Assembly (NCBI GenBank): GCA_903813345.2
Contig: CAIIXF020000012.1
Span: forward strand, 21,216,184-21,280,183
Reading direction: 5' to 3'
Source: Owenia fusiformis
Lineage: Eukaryota > Annelida > Polychaeta > Sabellida > Oweniidae
Length of the DNA: 64,000 nt
Below the pieces are notes generated by a model. It was not told the origin of the DNA, did no database searches, and saw nothing but the letters and a program-made list of their open reading frames with translations. Position 1 is the first letter of the stretch; each line of letters begins with the position of its first letter. Positions 1 to 14,800 of the stretch are shown in pieces. Position numbers and translations under genes: made by a program.

Positions 1-2563
1 ACCCTGTGTAGCCGCTTAGCCAGTGTTGCAAGCAAAGCCACCGAATGCCTCCTCCTAAGATTACATCCAGACCCTGTGTAGCTGCGTAATGAGTTTAGCT
101 AGCGTAGCTACTGCATACATTATCCTAAGGTTACCTCTGTACCCTCTCTAGCCGCGTAGCGAGTATAGCTAGCGCAACCACCGCATGCATGCTCCTTAGG
201 TTACCTCTATACACTCTGTACTAGCGTATCTAGTGTATCTAGCGTAGCCACCGCATGCATGCTCCTTAGCTTACATCTATACACTGTAGTACCTTACCCA
301 GTGTATCTAGCGTAGCCACTGCATGCATGCTCCTTAGCTTACCTCTAGCTATACACTGTAGTACCGTACCCAGTGTAACTAGCGTAGCCACTGAATGCAT
401 GCTCATAGGGCTTACAACCAGACCCTTTGTAGCCGCTTAGCCAGTGTGGCTAGCAAAGCCACCGAATGCCTGCTCCTAAGCTTACCGCCAGACCCTGTGT
501 AGCCGCGTAGCGAGTTTACCTAGTGTAACTACCGCATGCATGCTCCTAAGGTTACCTCTTTACCCGTTACCTCTATACCCGCTAGCCGCATAACGAGTAT
601 AGCTAGGCTTACCTTCGCATGCATGCTCCTAAGGTTACCTCTATACACTCTGTACTAGCGTTCCTAGTGTATCCCGTGTAGCCACCGTATGCATGCTCCT
701 TAGCTTACCTCTATACACTGATGTAGAGTACCCAGTGTAGCTAGCGTAGCCACTGAATGCATGCTCCTAGGCTTACAACCAGACCATTTGTAGCCGCTTA
801 GCCAGTGTGGCTAGCAAAGCCACCGAATGCCTGCTCCTAAGCTTACCTCTATACCCTCTCTAGCCGTGTAGCGAGTTTAGCTAGCGTAGCTACCGCATAC
901 ATTATCCTAAGTTTACCTCTATACCCTCTCTAGCCGCGTAGCGAGTATAGCTTGCGCAACCACCGCATGTATGCTCCTAAGGTTACCTCTATACACTTTG
1001 TACTAGCGTACCTAGTGTAGCTAGCGGAGCCACCGAATGGCTGCTCCTTAGCTTACCTCCAGACCGTGTGTAGCTGCGTAGCGAGTTTAGATAGTGTAGC
1101 TACCGCATGCATGCTCCTAAGGTTACCTCTATACCCTCTCTAGCCGCGTAGCGAGTATAGCTAGCGCAACCACCGCATGCATGCTCCTTAGGTTACCTCT
1201 ATACACTCTGTACTAGCGTTCCTAGTGTATCTAGCGTAGCCACCGCATGCAAGCTCCTTAGCTTACCTCTATACACTGTTGTAGCGTACCCAGTGCAGCT
1301 AGGGTAGCCACTGAATGCATGCTCCTAGGCTTACAACCAGACCCTTTGTCAGTATGGCTAGCAAAGCCACCGAATGCCTGCTCCTAAGCTTACCTCCAGA
1401 CCCTCTCTAGCCGCGTAGCGAGCTTAGCTAGTGTAGCTACCGCATGCATGCTCCTAAGGTTACCTCTATACCCTCTCTAGCTGCGTAGCGAGTATAGCTA
1501 GCGCAACCACGGCATGCATGCTCCTAAGGTTACCTCTATACACTTTGTACTAGCGTACCTAGTATATCTAGCGTAGCCACCGCATACATGCTCCTAAGGT
1601 TACCTCTATACACTGTTGTAGCGTACCCAGTGTAGCTAGCGTAGCCACTGAATGCATGCTCCTAGGCTTACAACCAGACCCTTTGTAGCCGCTAAGCCAG
1701 TGTGGCTAGCAAAGCCACCGAATGCCTGCTCCTAAGCTTATCTCCAGACCCTGTGTAGCCGCGTAGCGAGTTTAGCTAGTGTAGCTACCGCATGCTTGCT
1801 CCTAAGGTTACCTCTATACACTCTGTACTGGCGTACCTAGAGCTCCTAAGGTTACCTCTATACACTTTGTATTAGCGTACCTAGTGTAGCCACTGAATGC
1901 ATGCTCTTAGCCTTACATCCATACCCTGTGTAGCCGCTTAGCCAGTGTGGCAAGCAAAGCCACCGAATGCCTGCTCCTAAGATTACATCCAGGCCCTGTG
2001 TAGCCGCGTAATGAGTTTAGCTACACTGTAGTAGCGTACCCAGAGTAACTAGCGTAGCCACTGAATGCATTTTCCTAGGCTTACAACCAGACCCTTTGTA
2101 GCCGCTTAGCCAGTGTGGTTAGCAAAGCCACCGAATGCCTGCTCCTAAGCTTATCTCCAGACCCTGTGTAGCCGCGTAGCGAGTTTAGCTAGTGTAGCTA
2201 CCGCATGCTTGCTCCTAAGGTTACCTCTATACACTCTGTACTGGCGTACCTAGAGCTCCTAAGGTTACCTCTATACACTTTGTATTAGCGTACCTAGTGT
2301 AGCCACTGAATGCATGCTCTTAGCCTTACATCCATACCCTGTGTAGCCGCTTAGCCAGTGTGGCAAGCAAAGCCACCGAATGCCTGCTCCTAAGATTACA
2401 TCCAGGCCCTGTGTAGCCGCGTAATGAGTTTAGCTACACTGTAGTAGCGTACCCAGAGTAACTAGCGTAGCCACTGAATGCATTTTCCTAGGCTTACAAC
2501 CAGACCCTTTGTAGCCGCTTAGCCAGTGTGGTTAGCAAAGCCACCGAATGCCTGCTCCTAAGC
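1..2563. repeat. Left copy of a long duplicated satellite segment
   Basis: The first bases, including rare variants such as AGTGTTGCAAGC and GAATGCCTCCTCC, recur from 19200 in the same order with a constant offset of 19199 bp up to about 2150. After the extra 413-bp tandem copy in this segment, the correspondence resumes at an offset of 18786 bp. Only isolated substitutions were seen. This is a block duplication above the monomer level, not just shared monomer type. Confidence 0.85.
1738..2563. repeat. Two tandem copies of a 413-bp satellite block
   Basis: The rare string TTATCTCCAGACC begins at 1738 and again at 2151, and the following monomers match. These include the unusual short monomer with CTGGCGTACCTAGAGCTCC and the truncated GAGTTTAGCTACACTGTAG junction. 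The counterpart at 20937-21350 has only one copy, so the duplication is private to the left block or was lost from the right one. Confidence 0.85.
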
Positions 2564-5500
2564 TTACCTTCAGACCCTCTGTAGCCGCGGAGCGATTTTA
2601 GCTAGCGTAGGTACCGCATACATTATCCTAAGGTTACCTCTATACCCTCTCTAGCCGCGTAGCGAGTATAGCCAGCGCAACCACCGCATGCATGCTCCTA
2701 AGGTTACCTTTATACACTCTTTACTAGCGTCCCTAGTGCATCTAGCGTAGCTACCGCATGCATGCTCCTAAGGTTACCTCTATACACTCTCTAGCCGCGT
2801 AGCGAGTATAGCTAGCGCAACCACCGCATGCATGCTCCTCTATACACTCTGTACTAGCGTACCTAGTGTATCTAGCGTAGCCACCGCATGCATGCTCCTT
2901 AGCTTACCTCTATACACTGTTGTAGCGTACCCAGTGTAGCTAGCGTAGCCACTGAATGCATGCTCCTAGGCTTACAACCAGACCCTTTGTCACTGTGGCT
3001 AGCAAAGCCACCGAATGCCTGCTCCTAAGCTTACCTCCAGACCCTGTGTAGCCGCGTAGCGAGTTTAGCTAGTGTATCTACCGCATGCATGCGCCTAAGG
3101 TTACCTCTATACACTCTGTATCTAGCGCAGACACCGCATGCATGCTCCTTAGCTTACCTCTATACACTGTTGTAGCGTACCCAGTGTAGCTAGCGTAGCC
3201 ACTGAATGCATGCTCCTAGGCTTACAACCAGACCCTGTGTAGCCGCGTAGCGAGTTTAGCTAGTGTATCTACCGCATGCATGCTCCTAAGGTTACCTCTA
3301 TACACTCTGTATCTAGCGCAGACACCGCATGCATGCTCCTTAGCTTACCTCTATACACTGTTGTAGCGTACCCAGTGTAGCTAGCGTAGCCACTGAATGC
3401 ATGCTCCTAGGCTTACAACCAGACCCTGTGTAGCCGCGTAGCGAGTTTAGCTAGCGTAGCTACCGCATACATTATCCTAAGGTTACCTCTATACCCTCTC
3501 TAGCCGCGTAGCGAGTATAGCTTACGCAACCACCGCATGCATACTCCTAAGGTTACCTCTATACACTTTGTACTAGTGTACCTAGTGTAGCTAGCGGAGC
3601 CACTGAATGCATTGTCTTAGGCTTACATCCAGACCCTGTATAGCCGCTTAGCCAGTGTGGCAAGCAAAGCCAACGAATGCCTGCTCCTAAGATTACATCC
3701 AGACACTGTGTAGCCGCGTAGCGAGTCTAGCTGGTGTAGCTACCACATGCATGCTCCTTATGTTACCTCAGTAGTGGCGTACACTGTAGTAGCGTACCCA
3801 GTGTAGCTAGCGTAGCCACTGAATGCATGCTCCTAAGCTTACAGCCAGACCCTTTGTCAGTGCGGCAAGCAAAGCCAACGAATGCCTGCTCCTAAGATTA
3901 CATCCAGACACTGTGTAGCCGCGTAGCGAGTGTAGCTGGTGTAGCTACCACATACATGCTCCTTATGTTACCTCAGTAGTGGCGTACACTGTAGTAGCGT
4001 ACCCAGTGTAACTAGCGTTGCCACTGAATGCATGCTCCTAGGCTTACAACCAGACCCTTTGTAGCCGCTTAGCCAGTGTGGCTAGCAAAGCCACCGAATG
4101 CCTGCTCCTAAGCTTACCTCCAGACCCTGTGTAGCGCGTAGCGAGTTTAGCTAGCGTAGCTACCGCATACATTATCCTAAGTTTACCTCTATACCCTCTC
4201 TAGCCGCGTAGCGAGTATAGCTTGCACAACCACCGCATGCATGCTCCTAAGGTTACCTCTATACACTTTGTACTAGCGTACCTAGTGTAGCTAGCGGAGC
4301 TACTGAATGCATGGTCTTAGGCTTACAGCCAGACCCTTTGTCAGTGTGGCTAGCAAAGCCACCGAATGCCTGCTCCTAAGCTTACCTCCAGACCGTGTGT
4401 AGCCGCGTAGCGAGTTTAGCTAGTGTAGCTACCGCATGCATGCTCCTAAGGTTACCTCTATACCCTCTCTAGCCGCATAGCGAGTATAGCTAGCGGAACC
4501 ACCGCATGCATGCTCCTAAGGTTACCTCTATACACTCTGTACTAGCGTTCCTAGTGTATCTAGCGTAGCCACCGTATGCATGCTCCTTAGCTTACCTCTA
4601 TACACTGTTGTAGCGTACCCAGTGTAGCTAGCGTAGCCACTGAATGCATGCTCCTAGGCTTACAACCAGACCATTTGTAGCCGCTTAGCCAGTGTGGCTA
4701 GCAAAGCCAACGAATGCCTGCTCCTAAGCTTACCTCTATACCCTCTCTAGCCGCGTAGCGAGTATAGCTAGCGCAACCACCGCATGTATGCTCCTCAGGT
4801 TACCTCTATACACTCTGTACTAGCGTACCTAGTGTATCTAGCGTAGCCACCGCATACATGCTCCTTAGGTTACCTCTATACACTGTTGTAGTGACCCAGT
4901 GTAGCTAGCGTAGCCACTGAATGCATGCTCCTAGGCTAACAACCAGACCCTTTGTAGACGCTTAGCCAGTGTGGCTAGCAAAGCCACCGAGCTTACCTCC
5001 AGGCCCTGTGTAGCCGCGCAGCGATTTTTGCTAGCGTAGGTACCGCATACATTATCCTTAGGTTCCCTCTATACCCTCTCTAGCCGCGTAGCGAGTATAG
5101 CTAGCGCAACCACCGCATGCATGCTCCTAAGGTTACCTCTATACACTTTGTATTAGCGTACCTAGTGTAGCCACTGAATGCATGCTCTTAGCCTTACATC
5201 CATACCCTGTGTAGCCGCTTAGCCAGTGTGGCAAGCAAAGCCACCGAATGCCTGCTCCTAAGATTACAGCTAGCGTAGCTACTGCATATATTATCCTAAG
5301 GTTACCTCTATACCCTCTCTAGCCGCGTAGCGAGTATAGCTAGCGCAACCACCGCATGCATGCTCCTTAGGTTACCTCTATACACTCTGTACTAGCGTAC
5401 CTAGTGTATCTAGCGTAGCCACCGCATGCATGCTCCTTAGCTTACCTCTATACACTGTAGTACAGTACCCAGTGTAACTAGCGTAGCCACTGAATGCATG

Positions 5501-8500
5501 CTCCTAGGGCTTACAACCAAACCCTTTGTAGCCGCTTAGCCAGTGTGGCTAGCAAAGCCACCGAATGCCTGCTCCTAAGCTTACCGCCAGACCCTGTGTA
5601 GCCGCGTAGCGAGTTTACCTAGTGTAACTACCGCATGCATGCTCCTAAGGTTACCTCTTTACCCGTTACCTCTATACCCGCTAGCCGCATAGCGAGTATA
5701 GCTAGGCTTACCACTGCATGCATGCTCCTAAGGTTACCTCTATACACTCTGTACTAGCGTTCCTAGTGTATCCCGCGTAGCCACCGTATGCATGCTCCTT
5801 AGCTTACCTCTATACACTGATGTAGCGTACCCAGTGTAGCTAGCGTAGCCACTGAATGCATGCTCCTAGGCTTACAACCAGACCATTTGTAGCCGCTTAG
5901 CCAGTGTGGCTAGCAAAGCCACCGAATGCCTGCTCCTAAGCTTACCTCCAGACCCTGTGTAGCCGCGTGGCGAGTTTAGCTAGTGTAGCTACCGCGTGCA
6001 TGCTCCTAAGGTTACCTCTATACCCTCTCTAGCCGCGTAGCGAGTATAGCTAGCGCAACCACCGCATGCATGCTCCTAAGGTTACCTCTATACCCTCTCT
6101 AGCCGCATAGCGAGTATAGCTAGGCTTACCACTGCATGCATGCTCCTAAGGTTACCTCTATACACTCTGTACTAGCGTTCCTAGTGTATCCCGCGTAGCC
6201 ACCGTATGCATGCTCCTTAGCTTACCTCTATACACTGATGTAGCGTACCCAGTGTAGCTAGCGTAGCCACTGAATGCATGCTCCTAGGCTTACAACCAGA
6301 CCATTTGTAGCCGCTTAGCCAGTGTGGCTAGCAAAGCCACCGAATGCCTGCTCATAAGCTTACCTCCAGACCCTGTGTAGCCGCGTGGCGAGTTTAGCTA
6401 GCGTAGCTACCTCATGCATTATCCTAAGGTTACCTCTATACCCTCTCTAGCCGCGTAGCGAGTATAGCTAGCGCAGCCACCGCATGTATGCTCCTCAGGT
6501 TACCTCTATACACTCTGTAGTAGCGTACCCAGAGTAACTAGCAAAGCCACTGAATGCATGCTCCTAGGCTTACAACCAGACCCTTTGTAGATGCTTAGCC
6601 AGTGTGGCTAGCAAAGCCACCGAATGCCTGCTCCTAAGCTTACCTCCACACCCTGTGTAGCGCATAGCGAGTTTAGCTAGCGTAGCTACCGCATACATTA
6701 TCCTAAGGTTACCTCTATACCCTCTCTAGCCGCGTAGCGAGTATAGCTAGCGCAACCACCGCATGCATGCTCCTTCGGTTACCTCTATACACTCTGTACT
6801 AGCGTACCTAGTGTATCTAGCGTAGCCACCGCATGCAAGCTCCTTAGCTTACCTCTATACACTGTTGTAGCGTACCCAGTGCAGCTAGGGTAGCCACTGA
6901 ATGCATGCTCCTAGGCTTACAACCAGACCCTTTGTCAGTATGGCTAGCAAAGCCACCGAATGCCTGCTCCTAAGCTTACCTCCAGACCCTCTCTAGCCGC
7001 GTAGCGAGTTTAGCTAGTGTAGGTACCGCATGCATGCTCCTAAGGTTACCTCTATACCCTCTCTAGCCGCGTAGCGAGTATAGCTAGCGCAACCACCGCA
7101 TGCATGCTCCTAAGGTTACCTCTATACACTTTGTACTAGCGTACCTAGTGTATCTAGCGTAGCCACCGCATACATGCTCCTTAGGTTACCTCTATACACT
7201 GTTGTAGCGTAACCAGTGTAGCTAGCGTAGCCACTGAATGCATGCTCCTAGGCTTACAACCAGACCCTTTGTAGACGCTTAGCCAGTATGGCTAGCAAAG
7301 CCACCGAGCTTACCTCCAGGCCCTGTGTAGCCGCGCAGCGATTTTAGCTGCACCGCATGCATGCTCCTTAGGTTACCTCTATACACTCTGTACTAGCGTA
7401 CCTAGTGTATCTAGCGTAGACACCGCATGCATGCTCCTTAGCTTACCTCTATACACTGTATTACAGTACCCAGTGTAACTAGCGTAGCCACTGAATGCAT
7501 GCTCCTAAGGCTTACAACCAAACCCTTTGTAGCCGCTTAGCCAGTGTGGCTAGCAAAGCCACCGAATGCCTGCTCCTAAGCTTACCGCCAGACCCTGTGT
7601 AGCCGCGTAGCGAGTTTACCTAGTGTAACTACCGCATGCATGCTCCTAAGGTTACCTCTTTACCCGTTACCTCTATACCCGCTAGCCGCATAGCGAGTAT
7701 AGCTAGGCTTACCACTGCATGCATGCTCCTAAGGTTACCTCTATACACTCTGTACTAGCGTTCCTAGTGTATCCCGCATAGGTCCTTAGCTTACCTCTAT
7801 ACACTGATGTAGCGTACCCAGTGTAGCTAGCGTAGCCACTGAATGCATGCTCCTAGGCTTACAACCAGACCATTTGTAGCCGCTTAGCCAGTGTGGCTAG
7901 CAAAGCCACCGAATACCTGCTCATAAGCTTACCTCCAGACCCTGTGTAGCCGCGTGGCGAGTATAGAGCAACCACCGCATGCATGCTCCTCTATACACTC
8001 TGTACTAGCGTACCTAGTGTATCTAGCGTAACCATCGCATGCATGCTCCTTAGCTTACCTCTATACACTGTATTAGCGTACTCAGTGTGGCTAGCGAAGC
8101 CACTGAATGCATGCTCCTAGGCTTACAAACAGAACCTTTGTCAGTGTGGCTAGCAAAGCCACCGAATGCCTGCTCCTAAGCTTACCTCCAGACCCTGTGA
8201 AGCCGTGTAGCGAGTTTAGCTAGCGTAGCTACCGCATACATTATCCTAAGGTTACCTCTATACCCTCTCTAGCCGCGTAGCGAGTATAGCTTGCGCAACC
8301 ACCGCATGCATACTCCTAAGGTTACCTCTATACACTTTGTACTAGTGTACCTAGTGTAGCTAGCGGAGCCACTGAATGCATTGTCTTAGGCTTACATCCA
8401 GACCCTGTATAGCCGCTTAGCCAGTGTGGCAAGCAAAGCCAACGAATGCCTGCTCCTAAGATTACATCCAGACACTGTGTAGCCGCGTAGCGAGTCTAGC

Positions 8501-8879
8501 TGGTGTAGCTACCACATGCATGCTCCTTATGTTACCTCAGTAGTGGCGTACACTGTAGTAGCGTACCCAGTGTAGCTAGCGTAGCCACTGAATGCATGCT
8601 CCTAAGCTTACAGCCAGACCCTTTGTCAGTGCGGCAAGCAAAGCCACCGAATGCCTGCTCCTAAGCTTACCTCCAGACCCTGTTTAGCGCATAGCGAGTT
8701 TAGCTAGCGTAGCTACCGCATACATTATCCTAAGTTTACCTCTATACCCTCTCTAGCCGCGTAGCGAGTATAGCTTGCGCAACCACCGCATGCATGCTCC
8801 TAAGGTTACCTCTATACACTTTGTACTAGCGTACCTAGTGTAGCTAGCGGAGCCACCGAATGCCTGCTCCTTAGCTTAC

Positions 8880-11800
8880 CTCCAGACCGTGTGTAGCTGC
8901 GTAGCGAGTTTAGCTAGTGTAGCTACCGCATGCATGCTCCTAAGGTTACCTCTATACCCTCTCTAGCCGCGTAGCGAGTATAGCTAGCGCAACCACCGCA
9001 TGCATGCTCCTAAGGTTACCTCTATACACTCTGTACTAGCGTTCCTAGTGTATCTAGCGTAGCCACCGCATGCAAGCTCCTTAGCTTACCTCTATACACT
9101 GTTGAAGCGTACCCAGTGCAGCTAGGGTAGCCACTGAATGCATGCTCCTAGGCTTACAACCAGACCCTTTGTCAGTATGGCTAGCAAAGCCACCGAATGC
9201 CTGCTCCTAAGCTTACCTCCAGACCCTCTCTAGCCGCGTAGCGAGTTTAGCTAGTGTAGGTACCGCATGCATGCTCCTAAGGTTACCTCTATACCCTCTC
9301 TAGCCGCGTAGCGAGTATAGCTAGCGCAACCACCGCATGCATGCTCCTAAGGTTACCTCTATACACTTTGTACTAGCGTACCTAGTGTATCTAGCGTAGC
9401 CACCGCATACATGCTCCTAAGGTTACCTCTATACACTGTTGTAGCGTACCCAGTGTAGCTAGCGTAGCCACTGAATGCATGCTCCTAGGCTTACAACCAG
9501 ACCCTTTGTAGCCGCTAAGCCAGTGTGGCTAGCAAAGCCACCGAATGCCTGCTCCTAAGCTTACCTCCAGACCCTGTGTAGCCGCGTAGCGAGTTTTGCT
9601 AGTGTAGCTACCGCATGCTTGCTCCTAAGGTTACCTCTATACACTGTTGTAGCGTACCCAGTGTAGCTAGCGTAACCACTGAATGCATGCTCCTAGGCTT
9701 ACAACCAGACCCTTTGTAGCCGCTAAGCCAGTGTGGCTAGCAAAGCCACCGAATGCCTGCTCCTAAGCTTACCTCCAGACCCTGTGTAGCCGCGTAGCGA
9801 GTTTAGCTAGTGTAGCTACTGCATGCTTGCTCCTAAGGTTACCTCTATACACTCTGTACTGGCGTACCTAGAGCTCCTAATGTTACCTCTGTACACTTTG
9901 TATTAGTGTACCTAGTGTAGCCACTGAATGCAATGCATGCTCTTAGCCTTACATCCATACCCTGTGTAGCCGCTTAGCCAGTGTGGCAAGCAAAGCCACC
10001 GAATGCCTGCTCCTAAGCTTACCGCCAGACCCTGTGTAGCCGCGTAGCGAGTTTACCTAGTGTAACTACCGCATGCATGCTCCTAAGGTTACCTCTTTAC
10101 CCGTTACCTCTATACCCGCTAGCCGCATAGCGAGTATAGCTTGGCTTACCACCGCATGCATGCTCCTAAGGTTACCTCTATACACTCTGTACTAGCGTTC
10201 CTAGTGTATCCCGCGTAGCCACCGTATGCATGCTCCTTAGCTTACCTCTATACACTGATGTAGCGTACCCAGTGTAGCTAGCGTAGCCACTGAATGCATG
10301 CTCCTAGGCTTACAACCAGACCATTTGTAGCCGCTTAGCCAGTGTGGCTAGCAAAGCCACCGAATGCCTGCTCCTAAGCTTACCTCCAGACCCTGTGTAG
10401 CCGCGTGGCGAGTTTAGCTAGTGTAGCTACCGCGTGCATGCTCCTAAGGTTACCTCTTTACCCGTTACCTCTATACCCGCTAGCCGCATAGCGAGTATAG
10501 CTTGGCTTACCACCGCATGCATGCTCCTAAGGTTACCTCTATACACTCTGTACTAGCGTTCCTAGTGTATCCCGCGTAGCCACCGTATGCATGCTCCTTA
10601 GCTTACCTCTATACACTGATGTAGCGTACCCAGTGTAGCTAGCGTAGCCACTGAATGCATGCTCCTAGGCTTACAACCAGACCATTTGTAGCCGCTTAGC
10701 CAGTGTGGCTAGTAAAGCCACCGAATGCCTGCTCCTAAGCTTACCTCCAGACCCTGTGTAGCCGCGTGGCGAGTTTAGCTAGTGTAGCTACCGCGTGCAT
10801 GCTCCTAAGGTTACCTCTATACCCTCTCTAGCCGCGTAGCGAGTATAGCTAGCGCAACCACCGCATGCATGCTCCTAAGGTTACCTCTATACACTCTGTA
10901 CTAGCGTACCTAGTGTATCTAGCGTAGCCACCGCATACATGCTCCTTAGGTTACCTCTATACACTGTTGTAGCGTACCCAGTGTAGCTAGCGTAGCCACT
11001 GAATGCATGCTCCTAGGCTAACAACCAGACCCTTTGTAGACGCTTAGCCAGTATGGCTAGCAAAGCCACCGAGCTTACCTCCAGGCCCTGTGTAGCCGCG
11101 CAGCGATTTTAGCTAGCGTAGGTACCGCATACATTATCCTAAGGTTCCCTCTATACCCTCTCTAGCCGCGTAGCGAGTATAGCTAGCGCAACCACCGCAT
11201 GCATGCTCCTAAGGTTACCTCTATACACTTTGTATTAGCGTACCTAGTGTAGCCACTGAATGCATGCTCTTAGCCTTACATCCATACCCTGTGTAGCCGC
11301 TTAGTCAGTGTGGCAAGCAAAGCCACCGAATGCCTGCTCCTAAGATTACAGCTAGCGTAGCTACTGCATATATTATCCTAAGGTTACCTCTATACCCTCT
11401 CTAGCCGCGTAGCGAGTATAGCTAGCGCAACCACCGCATGCATGCTCCTTAGGTTACCTCTATACACTCTGTACTAGCGTACCTAGTGTATCTAGCGTAG
11501 CCACCGCATGCAAGCTCCTTAGCTTACCTCTATACACTGTTGTAGCGTACCCAGTGCAGCTAGGGTAGCCACTGAATGCATGCATGCCGCATACATGCTC
11601 CTTAGGTTACCTCTATACACTGTTGTAGCGTAACCAGTGTAGCTAGCGTAGCCACTGAATGCATGCTCCTAGGCTTACAACCAGACCCTTTGTAGACGCT
11701 TAGCCAGTATGGCTAGCAAAGCCACCGAATGCCTGCTCATAAGCTTACCTCCAGACCCTGTGTAGCCGCGTGGCGAGTTTAGCTAGCGTAGCTACCTCAT

Positions 11801-14800
11801 GCATTATCCTAAGGTTACCTCTATACCCTCTCTAGCCGCGTAGCGAGTATAGCTAGCGCAGCCACCGCATGTATGCTCCTCAGGTTACCTCTATACACTC
11901 TGTACTAGCGTACCTAGTGTATCTAGCATAGCCAACGCATTCATGCTCCTTAGCTTACCTCTATACACTGTAGTAGCGTACCCAGTGTAACTAGCGTAGC
12001 CACTGAATGCATGCTCCTAGGCTTACAACCAGACCCTTTGTAGCCGCTTAGCCAGTGTGGCTAGCAAAGCCACCGAATGCCTGCTCCTAAGCTTACCTCC
12101 AGACCCTGTGTAGCGCGTAGCAAGTTTAGCTAGCGTAGCTACCGCATACATTATCCTAAGTTTACCTCTATACCCTCTCTAGCCGCGTAGCGAGTTTAGC
12201 TTGCGCAACCACCGCATGCATGCTCCTAAGGTTACCTCTATACACTTTGTACTAGCGTACCTAGTGTAGCTAGCGGAGCCACCGAATGCCTGCTCCTTAG
12301 CTTACCTCCAGACCGTGTGTAGCCGCGTAGCGAGTTTAGCTAGTGTAGCTACCGCATGCATGCTCCTAAGGTTACCTCTATACCCTCTCTAGCCGCGTAG
12401 CGAGTATAGCTAGCGCAACCACCGCATGCATGCTCCTAAGGTTACCTCTATACACTCTGTACTAGCGTTCCTAGTGTATCTAGCGTAGCCACTGCATGCA
12501 AGCTCCTTAGCTTACCTCTATACACTGTTGTAGCGTACCCAGTGCAGCTAGGGTAGCCACTGAATGCATGCTCCTAGGCTTACAACCAGACCCTTTGTCA
12601 GTATGGCTAGCAAAGCCACCGAATGCCTGCTCTTAAGCTTACCTTCAGACCCTCTCTAGCCGCGTAGCGAGTTTACCTAGTGTAGGTACCGCATGCATGC
12701 TCCTAAGGTTACCTCTATACCCTCTCTAGCCGCGTAGCGAGTATAGCTAGCGCAACCACCGCATGCATGCTCCTAAGGTTACCTCTATACACTTTGTACT
12801 AGCGTACCTAGTGTATCTAGCGTAGCCACCGCATACATGCTCCTAAGGTTACCTCTATACACTGTTGTAGCGTACCCAGTGTAGCTAGCGTAGCCACTGA
12901 ATGCATGCTCCTAGGCTTACAACCAGACCCTTTGTAGCCGCTAAGCCAGTGTGGCTAGCAAAGCCACCGAATGCCTGCTCCTAAGCTTACCTCCAGACCC
13001 TGTGTAGCCGCGTAGCGAGTTTTGCTAGTGTAGCTACCGCATGCTTGCTCCTAAGGTTACCTCTATACACTGTTGTAGCGTACCCAGTGTAGCTAGCGTA
13101 ACCACTGAATGCATGCTCCTAGGCTTACAACCAGACCCTTTGTAGCCGCTAAGCCAGTGTGGCTAGCAAAGCCACCGAATGCCTGCTCCTAAGCTTACCT
13201 CCAGACCCTGTGTAGCCGCGTAGCGAGTTTAGCTAGTGTAGCTACTGCATGCTTGCTCCTAAGGTTACCTCTATACACTCTGTACTGGCGTACCTAGAGC
13301 TCCTAATGTTACCTCTATACACTTTGTATTAGTGTACCTAGTGTAGCCACTGAATGCAATGCATGCTCTTAGCCTTACATCCATACCCTGTGTAGCCGCT
13401 TAGCCAGTGTGGCAAGCAAAGCCACCGAATGCCTGCTCCTAAGATTACAGCTAGCGAAGCTACTGCATATATTATCCTAAGGTTACCTCTATACCCTCTC
13501 TAGCCGCGTAGCGAGTATAGCTAGCGCAACCACCGCATGCATGCTCCTAAGGTTACCTCTATACACTCTGTACTAGCGTACCTAGTGTATCTAGCGTAGC
13601 CACCGCATACATTCTCCTTAGGTTACCTCTATACACTGTTGTAGCGTACCCAGTGTAGCTAGCGTAGCCACTGAATGCATGCTCCTAGGCTAACAACCAG
13701 ACCCTTTGTAGACGCTTAGCCAGTATGGCTAGCAAAGCCACCGACCTTACCTCCAGGCCCTGTGTAGCCGCGCAGCGATTTTAGCTAGCGTAGGTACCGC
13801 ATACATTATCCTAAGGTTCCCTCTATACCCTCTCTAGCCGCGTAGCGAGTATAGCTAGCGCAACCACCGCATGCATGCTCCTAAGGTTACCTCTATACAC
13901 TTTGTATTAGCGTACCTAGTGTAGCCACTGAATGCATGCTCTTAGCCTTACATCCATACCCTGTGTAGCCGCTTAGCCAGTGTGGCAAGCAAAGCCACCG
14001 AATGCCTGCTCCTAAGATTACAGCTAGCGTAGCTACTGCATATATTATCCTAAGGTTAGCTCTATACCCTCTCTAGCCGCGTAGCGAGTATAGCTAGCGC
14101 AACCACCGCATGCATGCTCCTTAGGTTACCTCTATACACTCTGTACTAGCGTACCTAGTGTATCTAGCGTAGCCACCGCATGCATGCTCCTTAGCTTACC
14201 TCTATACACTGTAGTACAGTACCCAGTGTAACTAGCGTAGCCACTGAATGCATGCTCCTAGGGCTTACAACCAAACCCTTTGTAGCCGCTTAGCCAGTGT
14301 GACTAGCAAAGCCACCGAATGCCTGCTCCTAAGCTTACCGCCAGACCCTGTGTAGCCGCGTAGCGAGTTTACCTAGTGTAACTACCGCATGCATGCTCCT
14401 AAGGTTACCTCTTTACCCGTTACCTCTATACCCGCTAGCCGCATAGCGAGTATAGCTAGGCTTACCACTGCATGTATGCTCCTCAGGTTACCTCTATACA
14501 CTCTGTACTAGCGTACCTAGTGTATCTAGCATAGCCACCGCATTCATGCTCCTTAGCTTACCTCTATACACTGTAGTAGCGTACCCAGTGTAACTAGCGT
14601 AGCCACTGAATGCATGCTCCTAGGCTTACAACCAGACCCTTTGTAGCCGCTTAGCCAGTGTGGCTAGCAAAGCCACCGAATGCCTGCTCCTAAGCTTACC
14701 TCCAGACCCTGTGTAGCGCGTAGCGAGTTTAGCTAGCGTAGCTACCGCATACATTATCCTAAGTTTACCTCTATACCCTCTCTAGCCGCGTAGCGAGTAT